Assembly (NCBI GenBank): GCA_018715025.1
Contig: DVMK01000081.1
Location: 1-6,608 of the forward strand
Direction of reading: 5' to 3'
Length of the DNA: 6,608 nt
From: Candidatus Caccousia avistercoris
GTDB taxonomy: Bacteria > Bacillota > Clostridia > Oscillospirales > Acutalibacteraceae
Shown here: positions 5,848-6,608 of the stretch, one piece after another
How positions within the stretch are numbered: the first letter of the stretch is position 1
How the letters are laid out: every line of letters starts with the position of its first letter
Made by a program: the position numbers and the translations under genes
Notes under the pieces: model-generated
The model's input: the letters and a program-made list of their open reading frames with translations, nothing else
The model's database searches: none
Told to the model about the DNA's origin: nothing

Positions 5848-6608
5848 TTATTTTTTCTGCCCGCTTGTCTCAATGAAGTTCCAGGAATCCCGGCACATGT
5901 CTTCCAGCGTGCGGGAAGCCTCCCAGCCCAGCTCCCGCTTGGCCTTGGAAACGTCTGCGTAGCAGGTGGCGATGTCGCCGGGGCGGCGGGGGGCGATTTT
6001 GTAGTTCACCCTGCGGCCGCTGGCCTTTTCAAAGGCGTGTACCAGCTCCAGCACAGAAACGCCGTGGCCGGTGCCCAGGTTGTAGGCCTCCGCCCCCTGA
6101 ATCTCAGGCAGCTTCTGCAGTGCCTTCAGGTGGCCGTGGGCCAGGTCGCACACATGGATGTAGTCCCGCACGCCGGTGCCGTCCGGGGTGGGGTAGTCGT
6201 CGCCGAACACGCTCAGGCACTCCAGCTGGCCGGCGGCCACCCGGGCCACGTAGGGCATCAGGTTGTTGGGGATGCCGCTGGGGTTTTCACCGATGAGGCC
6301 GCTCTCGTGGGCGCCGATGGGGTTGAAGTACCGCAGCAGGGCGATGCTCCACTCCTTGTCTGCGAAGGCCACGTCCCGCAGGATCTGCTCGATGAAATAC
6401 TTGGTGGTGCCGTAGGGGTTAGTGGTGCCGCCCACAGGCATATCCTCCCGGAAGGGCACCGGGTTGTTCATGCCGTACACCGTGGCCGAGGAGCTGAACA
6501 CCAGCTTTTTCACCCCGTATTTCCGCATGAGCATGAGCAGGTTCAGGGTGCCGGTAATGTTGTTGTGGTAATATTCCAGGGGCTTGCTGACGCTTTCGCC
6601 CACCGCCT
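5848..6608 (-). CDS. galE: UDP-glucose 4-epimerase, C-terminal three quarters (5' end beyond the right window edge)
   Basis: The frame is open to the right edge, where it reads AVGESVSKPLEYYHNN. That corresponds to E. coli GalE from about residue 85, so the N-terminal Rossmann GxxGxxG motif is outside the window. This is a short-chain dehydrogenase/reductase-family epimerase using bound NAD+ to interconvert UDP-glucose and UDP-galactose in the cytosol (Leloir pathway and glycan precursor supply). The catalytic SSSATVYG serine (E. coli Ser124) and the YGTTK pair (Tyr149, Lys153) are present. ALLRYFNPIGAHESG, GIPNNLMPYVARVA, DGTGVRDYIHVCDLA and APRRPGDIATCYAD follow in the family order. The residue equivalent to E. 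coli Tyr299 is Cys (codon complement of 5962-5964), as in epimerases that also accept N-acetylated UDP-sugars. The visible part is about 252 residues of an expected 338. The stop is TAA at 5850-5848. nhaC follows on the same strand. Confidence 0.96.
   Translation of the reverse strand, partial: AVGESVSKPLEYYHNNITGTLNLLMLMRKYGVKKLVFSSSATVYGMNNPVPFREDMPVGGTTNPYGTTKYFIEQILRDVAFADKEWSIALLRYFNPIGAHESGLIGENPSGIPNNLMPYVARVAAGQLECLSVFGDDYPTPDGTGVRDYIHVCDLAHGHLKALQKLPEIQGAEAYNLGTGHGVSVLELVHAFEKASGRRVNYKIAPRRPGDIATCYADVSKAKRELGWEASRTLEDMCRDSWNFIETSGQKK

Noticed and set aside
5742..5873. N-terminal extension of the NhaC frame to an ATG at 5873
   Set aside because: It overlaps the galE end and the galE hairpin, encodes a Gly/Pro/Arg-rich segment unlike the family, and the GTG at 5741 has a far better ribosome site.
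4266..5876. 536-codon open frame on the plus strand opposite nhaC
   Set aside because: The product is dominated by Gly, His and Gln with no recognisable fold, while the minus strand encodes a clear NhaC antiporter.
1..6608. CRISPR array, tRNA, rRNA, integrase or defence system
   Set aside because: No regularly spaced direct repeats, no cloverleaf or rRNA signatures, and no recombinase, nuclease or toxin-antitoxin motifs were seen on either strand.

Overview
The window looks like a chromosomal segment from a GC-rich, low-GC-lineage gut Firmicute, most likely an Oscillospiraceae/Ruminococcaceae-type Clostridium. The reasons are strong AGGAGG-type ribosome sites, a zinc-finger ClpE-like ATPase, a DUF4349 lipoprotein with a Gram-positive style signal, an NhaC antiporter, and strongly GC-biased third codon positions. 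The taxonomic call is inference. I see no rRNA, tRNA, CRISPR array, transposase or phage gene.

Layout. Positions 2-289 (+) hold the 3' end of a membrane enzyme gene that resembles the CDP-alcohol phosphatidyltransferase (PgsA-like) family. Positions 333-2627 (+) encode a complete Hsp100/Clp ATPase of ClpE type (N-terminal C4 zinc finger, two AAA+ modules), closed by a clear intrinsic terminator at 2665-2707. A 301-base AT-rich gap (2628-2928) carries that terminator, an inverted repeat and the likely promoter of the next gene. Positions 2929-3996 (+) encode a DUF4349 lipoprotein with a C-terminal membrane anchor. Positions 3997-4301 are a hairpin-dense non-coding stretch that I interpret as a MITE-like element of about 257 bp with imperfect terminal inverted repeats, flanked on its left by a strong leftward terminator-like hairpin. 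On the minus strand, 5741-4302 encodes an NhaC-family Na+/H+ antiporter, starting at GTG rather than at the longer ORF start. Upstream of it, 6608-5848 (-) is a UDP-glucose 4-epimerase (galE) cut by the right window edge.

How the genes relate. The two left-hand genes are 43 bases apart and probably co-transcribed; the DUF4349 gene is an independent unit. The two right-hand genes run leftward and converge on the DUF4349 gene, with the hairpin/MITE-like region as the convergence zone. A hairpin between galE and nhaC may only partly terminate, so some read-through is possible. The genes are functionally unrelated housekeeping or envelope genes (lipid synthesis, protein quality control, envelope lipoprotein, ion homeostasis, sugar-nucleotide interconversion).

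Most worth a second look: the MITE-like element whose right end touches the nhaC stop codon; the cysteine at the GalE position equivalent to E. coli Tyr299, which predicts activity on N-acetylated UDP-sugars; and the structured nhaC leader. I found no convincing new multi-gene system.
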